From Terriglobia bacterium (GTDB taxonomy: Bacteria > Acidobacteriota > Terriglobia > Bryobacterales > Bryobacteraceae): a DNA stretch of 64,000 nucleotides. The DNA is taken from positions 1 through 64,000 of the forward strand of contig JAJPIT010000080.1 of the NCBI GenBank assembly GCA_021324615.1, written 5' to 3'. The notes beneath the pieces were generated by a model. That model did not search any database. It was not told the DNA's origin and saw only the letters and a list, made by a program, of their open reading frames with translations. The stretch's first letter is position 1. Every line of letters begins with the position of its first letter. A program made the position numbers and the translations under genes. Of the stretch, positions 26,468-35,113 are shown one piece after another.

Positions 26468-27355
26468 GTGCAGCGACGGGTGGCGGTCTTTGGCAGCGGC
26501 GGTCAGCTTGGAGTGGAACTGGTTTCGGCTTTCGCCTCGCGGGGATGGGAGGTGCTCGCCTACGACCGCAGCAGCGTCGATATCACCGATCAGGCGCAGG
26601 TGGAGCGGACCATCGCGCAGGCCGATCCGCCGGTGGTGGTCAACGCGGCGGCCTACAATCAGGTGGATATCGCCGAGCAGGAGCCGCTGGCCGCGTTTCA
26701 GGTGAACGCGCTGGCGGTGCGTAATCTGGCCATGGCCTGCCGGCAGACCGACGCGCGCCTGGTTCATTTTTCGACCGATTACGTCTTCGACGGCCTCGCC
26801 GGCCGCGCCTACACCGAAGAGGACCCGCCGCGTCCGCTGGGAGCTTACGCGGTGTCCAAGCTCGCCGGCGAGATGTACGCGCGGGCCTACCTGGACCGCC
26901 CGCTGATTCTGCGCACTTCCGGCGTTTACGGGCCGGGCGGCCTGGCCACCGCGCGCGGCAACTTCGTCGAACTGATGCTCAGGCTGGCGCGCAAGGATCA
27001 GCCGATCCGGGTGGTGGAGGACCACGTGGCCTCGCCGACCTTTGCCCCCGCACTCGCCTCGCGCACGGTGGATCTGGTGGAGCGCGGCGCCGAAGGAATC
27101 GTGCATGCCGGCGGCGGAACTCCCATCTCCTGGTTCGATTGGGCCGTGAAAATCTTCGCGGCCGCCGGGCTTCATCCGCCGTTGAAGCCGACCAACGAGC
27201 GCGAGTTCCGCACCGCCGCGCGGCGTCCCAAGTATTCGGCGCTGTCCAACGCCAAGATGGAGTCGCTGGGCATCGCGCCGATGCCGCCGCTGGAGGAAGC
27301 GATCCGGACCTATCTCGAGCTGCGCAGCCGCAGGACTGCCGAAGTCGCCGGATGA
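26468..27355 (+). CDS. rfbD: dTDP-4-dehydrorhamnose reductase
   Basis: Short-chain reductase of 295 residues catalysing the last step of dTDP-L-rhamnose synthesis with NAD(P)H. It shows the dinucleotide motif FGSGGQLG, the early VVNAAAYNQVD loop, the STDYVFDG strand and the catalytic YxxxK in AYAVSKLAGE. The C-terminal domain has VVEDHVASPTFAPALA, typical of RfbD. I placed the start at the GTG at 26468 because the protein then begins at the first beta strand (VAVFGSGGQLG) and TACAAT lies 6 bases upstream; the frame stays open further upstream only as a shadow of the peptidase gene. rfbA, rfbB and rfbC are not in the window. The next gene overlaps by 4 bases. Confidence 0.9.
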   Translation: MQRRVAVFGSGGQLGVELVSAFASRGWEVLAYDRSSVDITDQAQVERTIAQADPPVVVNAAAYNQVDIAEQEPLAAFQVNALAVRNLAMACRQTDARLVHFSTDYVFDGLAGRAYTEEDPPRPLGAYAVSKLAGEMYARAYLDRPLILRTSGVYGPGGLATARGNFVELMLRLARKDQPIRVVEDHVASPTFAPALASRTVDLVERGAEGIVHAGGGTPISWFDWAVKIFAAAGLHPPLKPTNEREFRTAARRPKYSALSNAKMESLGIAPMPPLEEAIRTYLELRSRRTAEVAG

Positions 27356-27960
27356 AGTTCGCTTCCGCCACCTGGAGCGACGCGCTCGACCAGCTCCGCA
27401 TCCGCGGCGTGATGGAAGGCCTGGTGCTCCGCAGCGGCGCGGGCCCGATTCTGGGTCCCGCCCTGACCGTGAAGGAAACGGCCGGCGAGTTTCCCCTCGA
27501 AGAGTTCGGAATCGAGAAGGTGATCGAGGCGATCACGCCGGGCGCCATCCTGGTATTCGACGCGGGCGGCGAGGCGGTTTCCACCTTCGGCGGGCTGGCC
27601 GCCCTCGCCGCCCGGAAGCAGGGAGCGGCCGGCGTCATCATCGACGGCGCCTGCCGCGATCTGGCCGAAATTCAGAGCACCGGCTTGTGGCTGGCGAGCC
27701 GGCATCTCACCCCGCTTTCGGGAAAGGGCCGCATCCGTACGGAAGCGATCGGCGCGCCGGTGACCGCCGGCGGCATCGAGGTGAAACTGGGCGATTTTAT
27801 CGCGGCCGATGAGACCGGCATCGTCCGCATCCCCGGCGACCGGCTGGGGGAAGCGGCCGAGATCGCTCACCACCTGCAAGCGCGCGAGGAAATTTTCGTC
27901 AAGGCGTTGCGCGAGGGCGAATCCTTCCGCGCCGCCGCCGGCCGGCTGAAGCATCTCTGA
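27352..27960 (+). CDS. RraA-like protein (HMG/CHA aldolase fold)
   Basis: Protein of 202 residues of the RraA/HMG-aldolase family. The signature GVIIDGACRD (about 97-106), with the conserved Asp and Arg, is present, as is GDFIAADETGIVRIP near the C-terminus. Members include 4-hydroxy-4-methyl-2-oxoglutarate aldolases and the RNase E inhibitor RraA; sequence alone does not separate them, and catalytic aldolases with oxaloacetate decarboxylase activity are the commoner case outside enterobacteria. The ATG overlaps the rfbD stop (ATGA), so the two are co-translated although no shared pathway is obvious. Cytoplasmic. Confidence 0.85.
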   Translation: MKFASATWSDALDQLRIRGVMEGLVLRSGAGPILGPALTVKETAGEFPLEEFGIEKVIEAITPGAILVFDAGGEAVSTFGGLAALAARKQGAAGVIIDGACRDLAEIQSTGLWLASRHLTPLSGKGRIRTEAIGAPVTAGGIEVKLGDFIAADETGIVRIPGDRLGEAAEIAHHLQAREEIFVKALREGESFRAAAGRLKHL

Positions 27961-27984
27961 CCGATACCGGCCTGAGGGCGGCGC

Positions 27985-28003
27985 CGCGGCCGCGTTGGCC
28001 GCG
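27985..28003 (+). terminator. GC-rich hairpin between rraA-like and MmgE/PrpD genes
   Basis: CGCGGCC (27985-27991) and GGCCGCG (27997-28003) with a GCGTT loop. It is stable but lacks a T-tract, so it may terminate weakly or stabilise the upstream mRNA end. Confidence 0.4.
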
Positions 28004-28004
28004 C

Positions 28005-28010
28005 CACAAT
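28005..28010 (+). promoter_or_regulatory. -10-like hexamer before the MmgE/PrpD gene
   Basis: CACAAT 8 bases before the ATG at 28019, directly after the hairpin at 27985-28003; no Shine-Dalgarno. Confidence 0.3.
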
Positions 28011-28018
28011 GAATCAAG

Positions 28019-29395
28019 ATGCCCGAACAGACGCGCGCGCTCGCCGAATTTCTTGCGGCCACCACTCTGCTGCCGGCCCCGGCGCTCGAACACGCGCGCC
28101 GGGCGGTTCTCGACTGGCTGGGCTCGGCGCTCGCCGGATCCCTGGAGGCGCCGGCGCGCATGGCGCGGCGCGTGGCGGCGCGCTTCGGAGTCTCCGAGGA
28201 GGCGGCGATGTTTCCGGCGTCCCGGGCCAGCGCGCCCGCGGCGGCCTTCGCCAACGGAGTCGCCTCGCATATTCTCGAATACGACGACGTGCATAAAGGC
28301 TCGACGCTGCACGCGGCCGCCCCGGTCATTCCCGCCGCGCTCGCCGTCGCCGAACGGGAGCACGCCAGCGGAGGCGCGTTTCTGCTGGCCGTCACGCTCG
28401 GCTACGAGGCCGCGCTGCGGGTCGGGGAGGCCGTGAATCCGAGCCACTACCGCTTCTGGCATCCCACCGGAACCGCCGCCACTTTCGGGGCGGCGGCCGC
28501 CGCCGGATCGCTGCTTGGCCTCAACGCCGATCAGATGCAAGACGCGCTCGGCAGCGCCGGAACGCAGGCCGCCGGACTGTGGGAGTTCAACGCCAGCGGC
28601 GCCATGAGCAAGCATCTGCATCCCGGCAAAGCCGCGCTAAACGGGCTTCTCGCCGCCGATCTGGCGCGCGAGGGATTTACCGGCGCCGCGCGCGTGCTGG
28701 AAGGCGAGCGCGGGTTCTTCCGCGCGATGAGCCAGGCGCATGACGCCTCGCGGATCACCAGGGGGCTGGGGCGGCAGTGGAAAATCGCCGAAAACTGCTA
28801 CAAACTTCACGCCTGCTGCGGCCACACGCACAGCGCCATCGACGTCGCGCTCGACCTCCGGGCATCGGCCGGAGCGGCCGGAATCGCCGGCATCGCCGGG
28901 ATCGAAATTGAAACCTACGGCCCCGGCTTTGAAATCGTCAAGGAAAGCAATCCCCGGACGCCGTACCAGGCCAAGTTCAGCATCGCCTATTGCGTTGCGG
29001 CCGCTCTGGCGGAAGGACGCGTCGGCTTGGAGCAGTTTTCCGAAGACCGCTTCGGTCCGGAGGGCGTGCGCGAGCCGAACATCGCCGCGCTGCTGTCGCA
29101 CACCCAGGTTCTCGTCGCGCCCGACCTTACCGCGAAGTATCCGGAGGCGTGGCCATCGCGCGTCGCGGTCCGGCTCGCCGGCGGAGCGGTTTTGCGGGGA
29201 GCCTCCGATTATCCGCGCGGGAATCCGGAACATCCGGTTTCTACCGGGATGCTCCAGCAAAAGTTCCTGTCGCTCGTCGCCCCGCGCCTGGGAGAACCGA
29301 TCGCCCGCCGCGCTCTGGCCGCCGTGTCCGCGATCGAATCCGCCGGAGACATGGCGGAGCTGGTGCGCGGGCTCGTCGCGGACGGCGGCTCGTAA
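28019..29395 (+). CDS. MmgE/PrpD family protein
   Basis: Protein of 458 residues of the MmgE/PrpD (2-methylcitrate dehydratase-like) fold. Recognisable features are the N-terminal helical domain with DWLGSALAG, the active-site-type segment ILEYDDVHKGSTLHAAAPVIPAAL (quoted in part: YDDVHKGSTLHAA), HPTGTAATFGAAAAA, and the C-terminal lid with KLHACCGHTHSAIDVAL. The family also includes cis-aconitate decarboxylase and iminodisuccinate epimerase, so the substrate is open; no citrate synthase or prp gene is nearby. A short in-frame tandem repeat of 9 bases (three copies, 28877-28903) encodes Gly-Ile-Ala, Gly-Ile-Ala, Gly-Ile. miaB follows after 79 bases. Confidence 0.88.
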   Translation: MPEQTRALAEFLAATTLLPAPALEHARRAVLDWLGSALAGSLEAPARMARRVAARFGVSEEAAMFPASRASAPAAAFANGVASHILEYDDVHKGSTLHAAAPVIPAALAVAEREHASGGAFLLAVTLGYEAALRVGEAVNPSHYRFWHPTGTAATFGAAAAAGSLLGLNADQMQDALGSAGTQAAGLWEFNASGAMSKHLHPGKAALNGLLAADLAREGFTGAARVLEGERGFFRAMSQAHDASRITRGLGRQWKIAENCYKLHACCGHTHSAIDVALDLRASAGAAGIAGIAGIEIETYGPGFEIVKESNPRTPYQAKFSIAYCVAAALAEGRVGLEQFSEDRFGPEGVREPNIAALLSHTQVLVAPDLTAKYPEAWPSRVAVRLAGGAVLRGASDYPRGNPEHPVSTGMLQQKFLSLVAPRLGEPIARRALAAVSAIESAGDMAELVRGLVADGGS

Positions 29396-29474
29396 AGGAT
29401 CCGCCTGGCGCCGCCTCCCGTCCCTGCTCGTTCGCCGCGCGCGAGAGCCGCCGCGCGCGCATCCGCACGCTACA

Positions 29475-30803
29475 ATGAGGGTGGTGAAGACCTTCTACAT
29501 CGAAACCTTCGGCTGCCAGATGAATGCGCACGATTCGGAGAAAGTCATCGGGACGCTGGTCGCGCGCGGATATTCCCAGGTCACCACGCCGGAGGAAGCC
29601 GAGCTGGTCTTCTATAACACGTGCAGCATCCGCGATAAGGCCGAACAGAAAGTTTTTTCCCGCCTCCAGCAGTTCAAAAAAGAACAGGGAAAGGGAAAAA
29701 CGTTCGCGGTGCTCGGATGCGTCGCGCAGCAGGAAGGCGAAAGGATTTTTGAGAAGGCGCCGCACGTCAGCCTGGTGTGCGGATCCGCCAGCTATAACCG
29801 GCTTCCGGAGATGCTGGTGCAACTGGAAGCCGGCAACCGCCGCGTCACCGGCTTGAGCCTCGATACGGAAGAGACCTTCGAGACGCCGCTCACGCGGCGC
29901 GACAACCCGCATCGCGCCTACATCACCATCATCGAGGGATGCGACAAGTCCTGCGCCTATTGCGTGGTTCCCTTCACCCGAGGGCCGGAGCGCAGCCGCG
30001 CCAGCGCCTCCGTGCTGGCCGAGGCGCGAGCGCTGGCCGCGGCCGGATACACCGAAATCCAGCTTCTCGGCCAGAACGTGAACAGTTACCGCGATCCTTC
30101 CCCCGCCGGCTGGGACTTCGCGACGCTGCTGGCCGAAGTGGGGCGCACGCCCGGCATCCGCCGCGTGCGTTTCACCACCTCTCATCCGCGCGATTTCGTC
30201 CGCGAAATCGTCGAAGCCATCGACGCGAATCCGGCGCTGTGCAATCACGTGCATCTGCCGGTGCAATCCGGATCGACGCGCGTGCTGGAAGCCATGCAAC
30301 GGTTATATACGCGCGACGATTACATGCGCCGCATCGAATGGATCAAAAACGCCCGCCGCCCGATCGCCATCACCAGCGACATCATCGTCGGCTTCCCCGG
30401 CGAGACCGAGGCCGATTTCGAGCAGACGCTCGCGCTGCTCGAGGAAGTCGAATACGACTCCGTGTTCAGCTTCAAATATTCGCGGCGGCCAAACACGCCG
30501 GCGCTCGCGCTCGGCGATCAGATCCCGGAAGAAGAGAAGGGGCGCCGCCTGGCGATTCTACAGGAGCGTCAGCGCGCCATCCAGGTGCGGCGAAATGCCA
30601 CATACCTGGGACGCATCGAGGAGTGCCTGGTGGAAGGCTTCAACAAAGCCACCGGCCAATGGATTGGCCGCACGTCGCAAAACAAGACGCTCAACTTTAT
30701 CCGCCCCGCCGGCAACGCGGAGGACAACTTGCTCGGCAGCTACATCGAGGTCAAGGTGACTCGCGCCGGCCCCAATTCCCTGGCCGGAGAAAGTGTACAC
30801 TAG
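29475..30803 (+). CDS. miaB: tRNA-2-methylthio-N6-dimethylallyladenosine synthase MiaB
   Basis: Radical-SAM methylthiotransferase of 442 residues that adds the methylthio group at A37 of tRNAs reading UNN codons. The N-terminal UPF0004 domain has the three auxiliary-cluster cysteines (ETFGCQMN, NTCSIRD, AVLGCVAQ). The radical-SAM cluster motif is EGCDKSCAYCVVP. The C-terminal TRAM domain is present (about 375-440). ATG 29475 gives MRVVKTFYIETFGC; however, the ATG overlaps a TACAAT hexamer (29471-29476), and if that is the promoter the real start is GTG 29484 (leaderless). The frame remains open far upstream, but that is a shadow inside the MmgE/PrpD gene. The DUF151 gene follows after 29 bases. 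Confidence 0.95.
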   Translation: MRVVKTFYIETFGCQMNAHDSEKVIGTLVARGYSQVTTPEEAELVFYNTCSIRDKAEQKVFSRLQQFKKEQGKGKTFAVLGCVAQQEGERIFEKAPHVSLVCGSASYNRLPEMLVQLEAGNRRVTGLSLDTEETFETPLTRRDNPHRAYITIIEGCDKSCAYCVVPFTRGPERSRASASVLAEARALAAAGYTEIQLLGQNVNSYRDPSPAGWDFATLLAEVGRTPGIRRVRFTTSHPRDFVREIVEAIDANPALCNHVHLPVQSGSTRVLEAMQRLYTRDDYMRRIEWIKNARRPIAITSDIIVGFPGETEADFEQTLALLEEVEYDSVFSFKYSRRPNTPALALGDQIPEEEKGRRLAILQERQRAIQVRRNATYLGRIEECLVEGFNKATGQWIGRTSQNKTLNFIRPAGNAEDNLLGSYIEVKVTRAGPNSLAGESVH

Positions 30804-30832
30804 GCTAAACCCGGGCGAAAGGAAGGATTCAA

Positions 30833-31318
30833 ATGGAAGTCGAAATGAAGATCCGGGGGTTGTTGATGGACCCGGTGACCAACATGCCGATCGTGGTGCT
30901 CAAGGACGTCAACGGCAGCGCCATCCTGCCCATTTGGGTCGGCATTTATGAGGCTAACGCCATCGCGCTCGAAATCGAGAAGGTCGCCACGCCGCGCCCC
31001 ATGACGCACGATCTCATCCGCAACCTGCTGTTCGGCCTGGAAGCCGGAGTCAAAAAGGTGGTGGTCAGCGATCTTCGCGAGGATACGTTTTACGCCGTCA
31101 TCTGGCTGGAGCGGAACGGCGAGCTCATTTCGGTGGATTCGCGGCCCAGCGACGCGCTGGCCATCGCCCTGCGCCTGGACTGTCCCATCTACGTCGCCGA
31201 AGCGGTGCTCAAATCCTCCAAAACCGTCGCCGCCGTCGCCGAAGCGGGAAGTAACGAAGAGCTGCGCCGCGTCCTCGAAAATCTGAGCGACGAGGATTTC
31301 GGCCGCTATAAGATGTAA
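30833..31318 (+). CDS. bifunctional nuclease family protein (DUF151/BFN)
   Basis: Protein of 161 residues of the BFN/DUF151 family, whose plant and bacterial members have been reported to cleave DNA and RNA. The conserved core is visible: ILPIWVGIYEANAIALEIE (about 30-48), RPMTHDLIRNLL, and VDSRPSDALAIALRLDCPIY. A C-terminal helix may correspond to a partial UVR-type tail. A good GGAAGG Shine-Dalgarno precedes the ATG, and the gene follows miaB by 29 bases, a pairing I recall from other bacteria. It is probably cytoplasmic. A hairpin lies just downstream. Confidence 0.9.
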   Translation: MEVEMKIRGLLMDPVTNMPIVVLKDVNGSAILPIWVGIYEANAIALEIEKVATPRPMTHDLIRNLLFGLEAGVKKVVVSDLREDTFYAVIWLERNGELISVDSRPSDALAIALRLDCPIYVAEAVLKSSKTVAAVAEAGSNEELRRVLENLSDEDFGRYKM

Positions 31319-31324
31319 AAAAAT

Positions 31325-31358
31325 CGCGCTCCCCACCCGTTTCCGGCAGAGGAGCGCG
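31325..31358. terminator. terminator-like hairpin between convergent genes
   Basis: CGCGCTCC (31325-31332) and GGAGCGCG (31351-31358) form an 8-bp stem with an 18-base loop, between the DUF151 gene and the convergent PEP-CTERM gene. An A-run on the left (31318-31323) would give a U-run for the minus-strand transcript. Confidence 0.5.
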
Positions 31359-31388
31359 TCCGGTTCATCCGGAATTCGTCCTCTCTTT

Positions 31389-32081
31389 CTAGCCGCGCCG
31401 CCGGAACTTCCCAATCAGCACGCCGCCCACGCCGATGGCGAACATCACAAATGTGGACGGCTCAGGAACCGCGCCCGCACTGGAGCCCGGACCCGAGGCG
31501 CCCGACGGCCCGCTGGGCCCGCCCACCGATTCGGTAAAGCTCACGTTGGAAATGCTGGTGAAATTCACGTCGCCGGCGGTCGATTCCATTGCCGCCGAGC
31601 CGAGCTGGACGTTGGAAAACGCCTGAAGATTGGAAAGCGACAGATTGTTCACCAGGCCAAAGCTGCTGGTGTAGGCGCTGGAGGCCGTGGTCAGCCAGTC
31701 CGCGGTGTTGTAAAACCAGATGCCGACATTATTGCTGGTCGGATTCAGGAATACCGACGGTCCGAGAACACCCTTGGACGTCGTAAGCCCGGTCAACTCG
31801 GCCTGCGCCGTCGAGGGCACGATCGTGCCGATGGTGAAGGTGTTCACGGTCGGATCGGGAGTGGTGTAATCGCCGACATCTCCCGACAGCGGGCATGGCG
31901 ACTGGCCGATCTGGCAAACGTCGGTGGTGTCCGAAGTGAAAATGATCGAAAATGCCTGGTTCATGAAGGACGTATTATCCACCGAACCGCTGGCCGTACC
32001 GGAAAACGTGAGCGTAATCGGCGTCGCCGCCGCGGTTGTGACGAACAATAAGGTGGCTAAGCCTGTGCTGATAAGCCTCAA
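31389..32081 (-). CDS. PEP-CTERM sorting domain-containing protein
   Basis: Exported protein of 230 residues. It has a signal peptide (LISTGLATLLFVTTAAATP), a beta-rich Thr/Ser-rich body with one Cys pair (about 56-63), a Gly/Ser/Pro linker (about 190-205), and a C-terminal PEP-CTERM tripartite signal: VPEPST, a hydrophobic helix and the basic tail KFRRRG. Such signals are processed by exosortase, which implies an exosortase gene elsewhere in this genome. The start is TTG at 32081, supported by a perfect AGGAGG six bases upstream. The protein is probably surface- or matrix-associated; no enzymatic domain is seen. Confidence 0.9.
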   Translation of the reverse strand: MRLISTGLATLLFVTTAAATPITLTFSGTASGSVDNTSFMNQAFSIIFTSDTTDVCQIGQSPCPLSGDVGDYTTPDPTVNTFTIGTIVPSTAQAELTGLTTSKGVLGPSVFLNPTSNNVGIWFYNTADWLTTASSAYTSSFGLVNNLSLSNLQAFSNVQLGSAAMESTAGDVNFTSISNVSFTESVGGPSGPSGASGPGSSAGAVPEPSTFVMFAIGVGGVLIGKFRRRG

Positions 32082-32223
32082 CTGGAACCTCCTGGCGCAA
32101 GTATGCGTTGCGTTCAGGCTCCGGTTCTACTGCTGAGTTTCCAGGGCGATGATGAATAGGATGGGGGTGAAACGGGACCTTTTCCGGCTCCGGACCTGGA
32201 ATTTTTCCAGGGATTGCGCCCTG

Positions 32224-32252
32224 AAAAGAAAACCCCGCCATCGCGGGCGGGG
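32224..32252 (-). terminator. rho-independent terminator after the 32285-33631 gene
   Basis: On the minus strand CCCCGCC, a 6-base loop and GGCGGGG are followed by TTTTCTTTT (plus-strand stem arms 32233-32239 and 32246-32252, A-run 32224-32232). It lies 33 bases after the stop of the secreted TPR-like gene. Confidence 0.88.
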
Positions 32253-32284
32253 CTCGGTGGAAAAGCGGAGCGGGCGGAGAATCG

Positions 32285-33631
32285 CTACTGCGCCTTTTTC
32301 TTGGCGGTTGCGCCGCTCTTCTTGGTGTGGATCACTTCCGGCTTCCAGCCGGCGATCTGATCCTTGTCGGTGGAAAGAATCAGCATGTAAGGATCTTTTT
32401 GATAACCGGTCGCGATGCCGGAAAATTGCAGCTCGCTGCCGGGTTCCATCTTGCCGCGCAGCGGCTCTTCCAGCTTGAGGGTCACGTCGCCCGCCGGATT
32501 CTGCACCGCCATCACCAGCTCCTTGGGGCTGATCGCCGGCTTCATGGAAACGATCTTGCCCGTCCACTTCATATCGCTCTGATCGTTGGGATTCTTGCCG
32601 GGAAGCGCGGCGTCCTTCACGGTGTTGGCGAAGAACTGATCCGCATTGTCGCCGGTAAGACCGGTTTTGATGGTGTTCCAGTAGACCATCGCCGGGTTAT
32701 CCTTCAGCGCCTCCTGCTCGGCCTTATTCTTGGCCTCGGCGATATCGGCGACGCTCATCAGTTTGAAGTCCGCGGGCGGCGCCGGATTGGCCTTCGCGGT
32801 CTGGCACAACTGCTCCAGTCCGTCGCTGGAGCCGTGATAGGTATTGTAGGCGCGCGTTAAAAATCCGCTCTTCAACTGATTGCGGTTCGCGGCCGGAAGC
32901 GCGCCTTCGCCGTCGTAGCACGCCGCGCGGGCATAATAGAACAGCGCCAGGCCGCCTTTTTCCGGATGCTCCTTCTGCTGGGCCAGAATCACCGATCCCA
33001 TCATCTGGTCGATCGCCGCGTCGTTCGGATCTTTTTGCAGGATTTTCCCGATTTCCTGCTCGGCGCGCGCCGGATCGGTCTTGCCGTACTTATTCACCCA
33101 CATCTGCGCCTCGACGCGCGGCGCCTGCTGCATCCAGTATGGTTTCACCTTGGGCCAGTCCGCCGGCGGGACCGTCTGCGGCCGGTTCGATTCGGCAAAA
33201 ACTTTATCCGGCTCCTCCAGCATCTTGTTGGCCGCCGCCAGCGTCGCATCGAAGTCCTCCTGCGGCGGATTATTGTTGTTGAGCGTCGGCCCGAACTGGA
33301 GGATGGTCATCAACGCCATATAATCGTCCGGTTTTTTGGCCAGCACGGACTTGGCCCAGTCCACCGCCTCGCGGGCCTTGGGCGGCTTTAGCTGCTGGTA
33401 GGTGACCCAGTACAGCAGTTCCCGCTGCTCGGTGAGCTGCGTGTCGGGGTACTTCTGGCTCCACTGGTCCAGTTCCTGTAACCGCTTGACCGGATCTGCT
33501 TCCTTGGCCGCGGTATTGACCAGATTCGCCTCCTCGGCGTCCTTCGCTACCGGAGCTTTTGGAGCCTCCTGCGCCATTCCCCACGCGGCTGCAAATGTCA
33601 ACGCGATAGCGATTCTCATTGTTCTCTTCAT
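32285..33631 (-). CDS. secreted TPR-like protein, tandem paralogue A
   Basis: Exported protein of 448 residues, function unknown. A signal peptide (MRIAIALTFAAAWGMAQ) is followed by an alpha-helical region (about 30-310) with TPR-like pairs of helices (EAVDWAKSVLAKKPDDYMAL; EIGKILQKDPNDAAIDQMMG). The C-terminal part (about 345-430: KWTGKIVSMKP, LRGKMEPGSELQFSGIATGY, KDPYMLIL) is a compact beta domain resembling a small OB-fold. The tail is Lys-rich. The neighbour at 33713-35113 has the same layout and shared motifs (HPEK, YARAACY/FARAACY, TYHGS/QYHGS, GKMEPG, KDPxM), so this is a tandem duplication. I chose ATG 33631, with GAGG 11 bases upstream; GTG 33641-33643 is the alternative. Periplasmic or outer-membrane-associated. 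Confidence 0.8.
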   Translation of the reverse strand: MKRTMRIAIALTFAAAWGMAQEAPKAPVAKDAEEANLVNTAAKEADPVKRLQELDQWSQKYPDTQLTEQRELLYWVTYQQLKPPKAREAVDWAKSVLAKKPDDYMALMTILQFGPTLNNNNPPQEDFDATLAAANKMLEEPDKVFAESNRPQTVPPADWPKVKPYWMQQAPRVEAQMWVNKYGKTDPARAEQEIGKILQKDPNDAAIDQMMGSVILAQQKEHPEKGGLALFYYARAACYDGEGALPAANRNQLKSGFLTRAYNTYHGSSDGLEQLCQTAKANPAPPADFKLMSVADIAEAKNKAEQEALKDNPAMVYWNTIKTGLTGDNADQFFANTVKDAALPGKNPNDQSDMKWTGKIVSMKPAISPKELVMAVQNPAGDVTLKLEEPLRGKMEPGSELQFSGIATGYQKDPYMLILSTDKDQIAGWKPEVIHTKKSGATAKKKAQ

Positions 33632-33712
33632 TTCCGCACGCACCTCGCTAAACTCGATAATGTATCATGACGCGAGCGCTGGAGTGAAGCGCTCCGGTCC
33701 CGATCTTTAAAC

Positions 33713-35113
33713 CTATTCCCGAGCCTCGCTCTTCCGGCTCGCCGCGCCATGCCGGGCCGCGCTGCTCTTGGCGGTCCAGCCTTCAATCTGCGCCCGCCCG
33801 GCGCGTAACGTCACCATGAACGGATCTTTTGTATAAGACTCCGCCACGCCTTCGAAGGAAATTTCTGCGCCCGGCTCCATTTTTCCGGACAGCGGCGAAT
33901 CGAGTTTCAGAGTCGCATCCGGCTTCGCCGGGTTCTCGATGGCCAGCACCAGCAGGCGCGGCCGCCCGGCGGGCACTGCCGAAACCAGCCGACCGCGGAA
34001 TTTTTTCACGCCTTCGGCTCCGCCCGGCAGCAGGGCTCCCTTCATGCTGTTTTCAAAATAGGCTGCGCCGTGATCGCTGGCCAGCTCCTGATGAACGCGC
34101 TTCCACAGCGCCAGCATCGGATTGGCCCGCGCCGCCGCTTCCTCCGCCTCGATCCTTTCACGCTCCACCTCGGCCTTGCTCTTGATGGTGAATCCGGCGG
34201 GCGGCAGCGCCTGCGCGCCGGCCTGCGCCAGCAATGGATCCAGCCCGTCGGCCGATCCGTGATACTGGGTATACGCTTTGGTCAAATAATCCCGCACCTG
34301 GCTGCGGTCACTGGCCGGCAAACCGCCCGCGCCGCTGTAGCAGGCCGCGCGCGCGAAGTGGTAAAGCGCCTGCGGCTGCTTCTCCGGATGCTCCCGGTTT
34401 TGCGCCAGCACCGCTTCCCCCAGCCAGAACGAAACCTGGCCCTGCCGGGGATCCAATTCCAGCGCCTTGGTCAGCTCCGCCTCTGCCTTGGGATAATCCT
34501 TGCGAACCAGCGCGATATATCCCAGCGTTTTCTGCGCGAAAGCCCGCAGCGCCGGCTTCTTGTCGCCGGCTTCCTGGTCGGTCATGTTCGCCGGCCGGTT
34601 GTTCTTCGAACAGATCACATCGATGTTATCCAGGATGGTACGCGCGGCCTGTTCGGCGGCCGCCAGATCCTGCGACTGACCCGGGTCCGGCGCCGACGCC
34701 GAGACCGGAACCAGGCTATAGATATAGCCCACCATCGCCGACAGCGCCACCAGATCGTTCGGGTTGTCTTTGAGAACGTCCTGCGCGGCGGCGAACGCCT
34801 CCCGCGGCTGGTTCAGCGCGCGATAGGCTTCAAGAGTCAACTGCCGGCGGACGTCGGCGTATTCGCTCTCCGGATACTGCTGCTTCCAGGCCTGGATCGC
34901 CGCCAGCCACTGATGGGGATCCTTCGTCTTTACGATCGATTCGTAAAGCTCGTACTCGGCCCGGTCCTTCCATTCTTTTTTTTTCTCTGCCTGCTTGTCC
35001 CCTGCCCTTTCCTGCGCGGCTTTTTCCTGAGCCGGCTTTTCCTGGGCAAAGCCGGGCGCGGCGAGCCATACCATCGTCGCCAGCGCCATCGTGCCTGTTC
35101 GCGGCCACAGCAC
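33713..35113 (-). CDS. secreted TPR-like protein, tandem paralogue B
   Basis: Exported protein of 466 residues, paralogue of the gene 81 bases downstream. The signal peptide (MALATMVWLAAPGFAQ) is followed by an Ala/Gln/Lys/Glu-rich low-complexity stretch (about 25-50), a clear TPR array (AIQAWKQQYPESEYADVRRQ; KTLGYIALVRKDYPKAEAEL then KALELDPRQG) and a C-terminal beta domain with LSGKMEPGAEISFEGVAESY and KDPFMVTL. The shared C-terminal motif across both copies suggests a conserved ligand or partner. The start is GTG with GGAGG 9 bases upstream. The function is unknown; a role in envelope protein assembly would fit TPR proteins but is not shown by the sequence. Confidence 0.8.
   Translation of the reverse strand: MLWPRTGTMALATMVWLAAPGFAQEKPAQEKAAQERAGDKQAEKKKEWKDRAEYELYESIVKTKDPHQWLAAIQAWKQQYPESEYADVRRQLTLEAYRALNQPREAFAAAQDVLKDNPNDLVALSAMVGYIYSLVPVSASAPDPGQSQDLAAAEQAARTILDNIDVICSKNNRPANMTDQEAGDKKPALRAFAQKTLGYIALVRKDYPKAEAELTKALELDPRQGQVSFWLGEAVLAQNREHPEKQPQALYHFARAACYSGAGGLPASDRSQVRDYLTKAYTQYHGSADGLDPLLAQAGAQALPPAGFTIKSKAEVERERIEAEEAAARANPMLALWKRVHQELASDHGAAYFENSMKGALLPGGAEGVKKFRGRLVSAVPAGRPRLLVLAIENPAKPDATLKLDSPLSGKMEPGAEISFEGVAESYTKDPFMVTLRAGRAQIEGWTAKSSAARHGAASRKSEARE

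Noticed and set aside
28877-28903. Three 9-base repeats in the MmgE/PrpD gene as a slippage switch
   Set aside because: The repeats differ at the wobble positions and keep frame, so they would only change length by three residues; I see no reason to call a phase-variable locus.
28740-29474. Upstream 245-codon extension of the miaB frame
   Set aside because: It runs inside the MmgE/PrpD gene in another frame and shows Arg/Ser/Pro-rich random composition, whereas MiaB conservation starts at 29484.
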